The notes under the pieces were generated by a model. That model made no database searches, was not told the origin of the DNA, and saw only the letters and a list, made by a program, of their open reading frames with translations. The position numbers and the translations under genes are program-made. From Verrucomicrobiota bacterium (GTDB lineage Bacteria > Verrucomicrobiota > Verrucomicrobiia > Chthoniobacterales > JAFAMB01), in assembly GCA_019236035.1 (NCBI GenBank), contig JAFAJU010000435.1, positions 1 through 5,467 on the forward strand: a DNA stretch of 5,467 bases, written 5' to 3'. Shown in pieces: positions 4,117-5,467 of the stretch (its first letter is position 1; each line of letters starts with the position of its first letter).

Positions 4117-5467
4117 AATGACGTCCCTCCCCTGCCGTCTGAACCGACCCCGTTTCTGAGGCTCCAGGGGGTTTCCAAGCATTACGGGGGCGTCACGGCT
4201 CTCTCGAGGGTCGATTTCGAATGTACGCTCGGCAACATCCACGCTGTCGTGGGTGAAAACGGCGCTGGCAAAAGTTCTTTGATGAAGATCATCGCGGGCG
4301 TAATCCGGCCGGACGAGGGCCGGATGTATGTCGATAGCAGGGTGGTCGATTTTGCTTCGCCATCAGACGCGACTCGACATGGCATCGCCTGTATTTTTCA
4401 AGAGCTCTCCCTCCTGCCTGATCTCTCGGTATCAGACAACATCTCAATTACAAATCCGCCGAAACGTTTTGGTTTAATCGACCGGCGCCAACAGAGGAAA
4501 CGTGCCAGCGAAATCCTCTATCAAATCGGCTGTACCGACATTCACCCTTCTGAACGTGTCAAGGACCTCCCTTTGTCGCGCCAACAGATGGTGGAAATCG
4601 GGAAGGCTCTGGTTCGGCAACCCCGCTTGATTATCATGGACGAGGCCACGTCAGCTTTGACTGCTCGAGACGTGGATCAGCTCTACAAGGTCATCCGGCA
4701 ACTTCGAGACCGGGGCCTGGCGATCCTCTATATCTCTCATCGGATGCATGAGATTTCGGCTTTGGCGGATACCTGTTCGGTCTTTAGGAACGGAAGACGG
4801 ATCGACACGTTCCCTATGACCAGCAGAACGACGGCGGAAATCGTTCCACTTATGATCGGACGCGAGGTGGCCCAAGCCTATCCGCCGAAGCAAGAGCACA
4901 GTCCGGCCGCTTCCACTGGCCCCGGCCGATCGAGGATCGATGGCGCGCCCGCAGCCGAAGTGCCGGCCCTGGACGTGAGAAAGTTAAGTTGGGGACAAAC
5001 ACTCAAGAATCTCTCGATGCGCGTGGGAAACGGCGAAATAGTCGGTCTCGGCGGCCTTGACGGTCAAGGACAGAGCGAGTTTCTACTCGCACTTTTCGGC
5101 GTGCTGCGTGGGGTGGAGGGTGAAGTGTTGATCAGCGGTACGCCGCGATCGATTGAACACCCCGGCCAGGCGAAATCGTCCAGTGTCGGAATGGCATTGA
5201 TACCGGAAGATCGCAAGACCCAGGGCTTGCTCCTGGCGATGTCCGTTCGCGATAACCTCGTGCTTGCGGCCGCATCGGATCTGAGCCGACACGGGTTAAT
5301 CGATCCTAAAAAAGAACGAATGGCGATCGTTGAAACGATGAGGAAGCTGCAAATCAAAGCGAACGATCTCGACGCGCCAGTTCGCACGCTGTCTGGCGGC
5401 AATCAACAGAAGGTCGTCCTTGGGAAATGGCTCATGAAGGAGCCACGGATCCTGCTTTTGAATGATC
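4108..5467 (+). CDS. Sugar ABC transporter ATP-binding protein, double NBD (CUT2 type), cut at the right edge
   Basis: This is the ATPase of a ribose/galactose/xylose-type importer, working on the cytoplasmic face with a permease dimer. 453 codons are visible of about 500 usual. NBD1 has Walker A GENGAGKSS (49-57, K55), the Q-loop glutamine Q98, a divergent signature LPLSRQQ (154-160), Walker B MDEATS (177-182) and H211. An Ala/Pro-rich linker follows (about 250-285). NBD2 has a degenerate Walker A, GLGGLDGQGQ (313-322), with no lysine, then IPEDRKTQG (365-373) and an intact signature LSGGNQQK (428-435). Walker B there reads LLLND at the edge. Degenerate NBD2 Walker A is normal for this family, so one ATP site should be catalytic. 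The ATG at 4108 is the only reasonable start: TGA is in frame two codons before it, and NBD1 begins about residue 16. The binding-protein gene upstream is its partner. Confidence 0.93.
   Translation, partial: MQANDVPPLPSEPTPFLRLQGVSKHYGGVTALSRVDFECTLGNIHAVVGENGAGKSSLMKIIAGVIRPDEGRMYVDSRVVDFASPSDATRHGIACIFQELSLLPDLSVSDNISITNPPKRFGLIDRRQQRKRASEILYQIGCTDIHPSERVKDLPLSRQQMVEIGKALVRQPRLIIMDEATSALTARDVDQLYKVIRQLRDRGLAILYISHRMHEISALADTCSVFRNGRRIDTFPMTSRTTAEIVPLMIGREVAQAYPPKQEHSPAASTGPGRSRIDGAPAAEVPALDVRKLSWGQTLKNLSMRVGNGEIVGLGGLDGQGQSEFLLALFGVLRGVEGEVLISGTPRSIEHPGQAKSSSVGMALIPEDRKTQGLLLAMSVRDNLVLAAASDLSRHGLIDPKKERMAIVETMRKLQIKANDLDAPVRTLSGGNQQKVVLGKWLMKEPRILLLND

Noticed and set aside
4108..4182. Alternative downstream start for the ATPase that would escape the hairpin
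   Set aside because: The next in-frame ATG lies after Walker A, and the ATG at 4118 is out of frame. A non-ATG start (CTG at about 4132) has no better ribosome binding site.
3940..4242. Reverse 100-codon ORF over the hairpin spacer
   Set aside because: It is made of hairpin sequence plus the antisense of the ATPase N-terminus, with no family resemblance or ribosome binding site.

Overview
The window reads as a stretch of carbohydrate uptake and metabolism genes from a Gram-negative bacterium with a moderately GC-rich genome. The evidence for Gram-negative is a periplasmic binding protein with a Sec-type signal peptide and no lipobox cysteine. The one hint to lineage is the composite palindrome at 1584-1679. 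Its chance translations (GTGVSPV, TGETPM) recall intergenic repeats I remember from Verrucomicrobia and Planctomycetes genomes. That attribution is from memory and is tentative.

Layout, left to right. (1) An incomplete reverse-strand gene of unknown function begins at 386 and leaves the window at the left edge. (2) Divergent from it, a forward gene (545-1573) encodes a complete NAD-dependent glycerol-3-phosphate dehydrogenase (GpsA) family protein. (3) A 96-bp nested palindrome fills the gap between this gene and the convergent reverse-strand gene that follows, and may serve as a two-way terminator. (4) The reverse-strand gene (2569-1697) encodes an aldo/keto reductase with a complete catalytic tetrad. 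It is preceded, 11 bases upstream, by a 38-codon ORF (2697-2581) with a strong ribosome binding site, so the two look like one transcript. (5) Divergent from that pair, a forward gene (2773-3876) encodes a sugar ABC transporter substrate-binding protein. (6) A 231-bp spacer is almost entirely inverted repeats: a long-range stem, a terminator-like hairpin, a second long hairpin, and a third hairpin whose right arm contains the next gene's start codon. (7) The forward gene from 4108 to the right edge encodes a double-domain sugar ABC ATPase of the RbsA/MglA (CUT2) type. About 453 codons are visible, with perhaps 50 missing.

How they may work together: the binding protein and the ATPase would form a CUT2-type importer for a monosaccharide or polyol, with the permease expected beyond the right edge. 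The aldo/keto reductase and the GpsA-like dehydrogenase are plausible partners that oxidise or reduce the imported compound or its phosphate. The substrate cannot be read from sequence. The most interesting part is the structured spacer: it could terminate most transcripts after the binding-protein gene and also hide the ATPase start codon, giving much more binding protein than ATPase. I found no CRISPR array, tRNA, rRNA or transposase gene.
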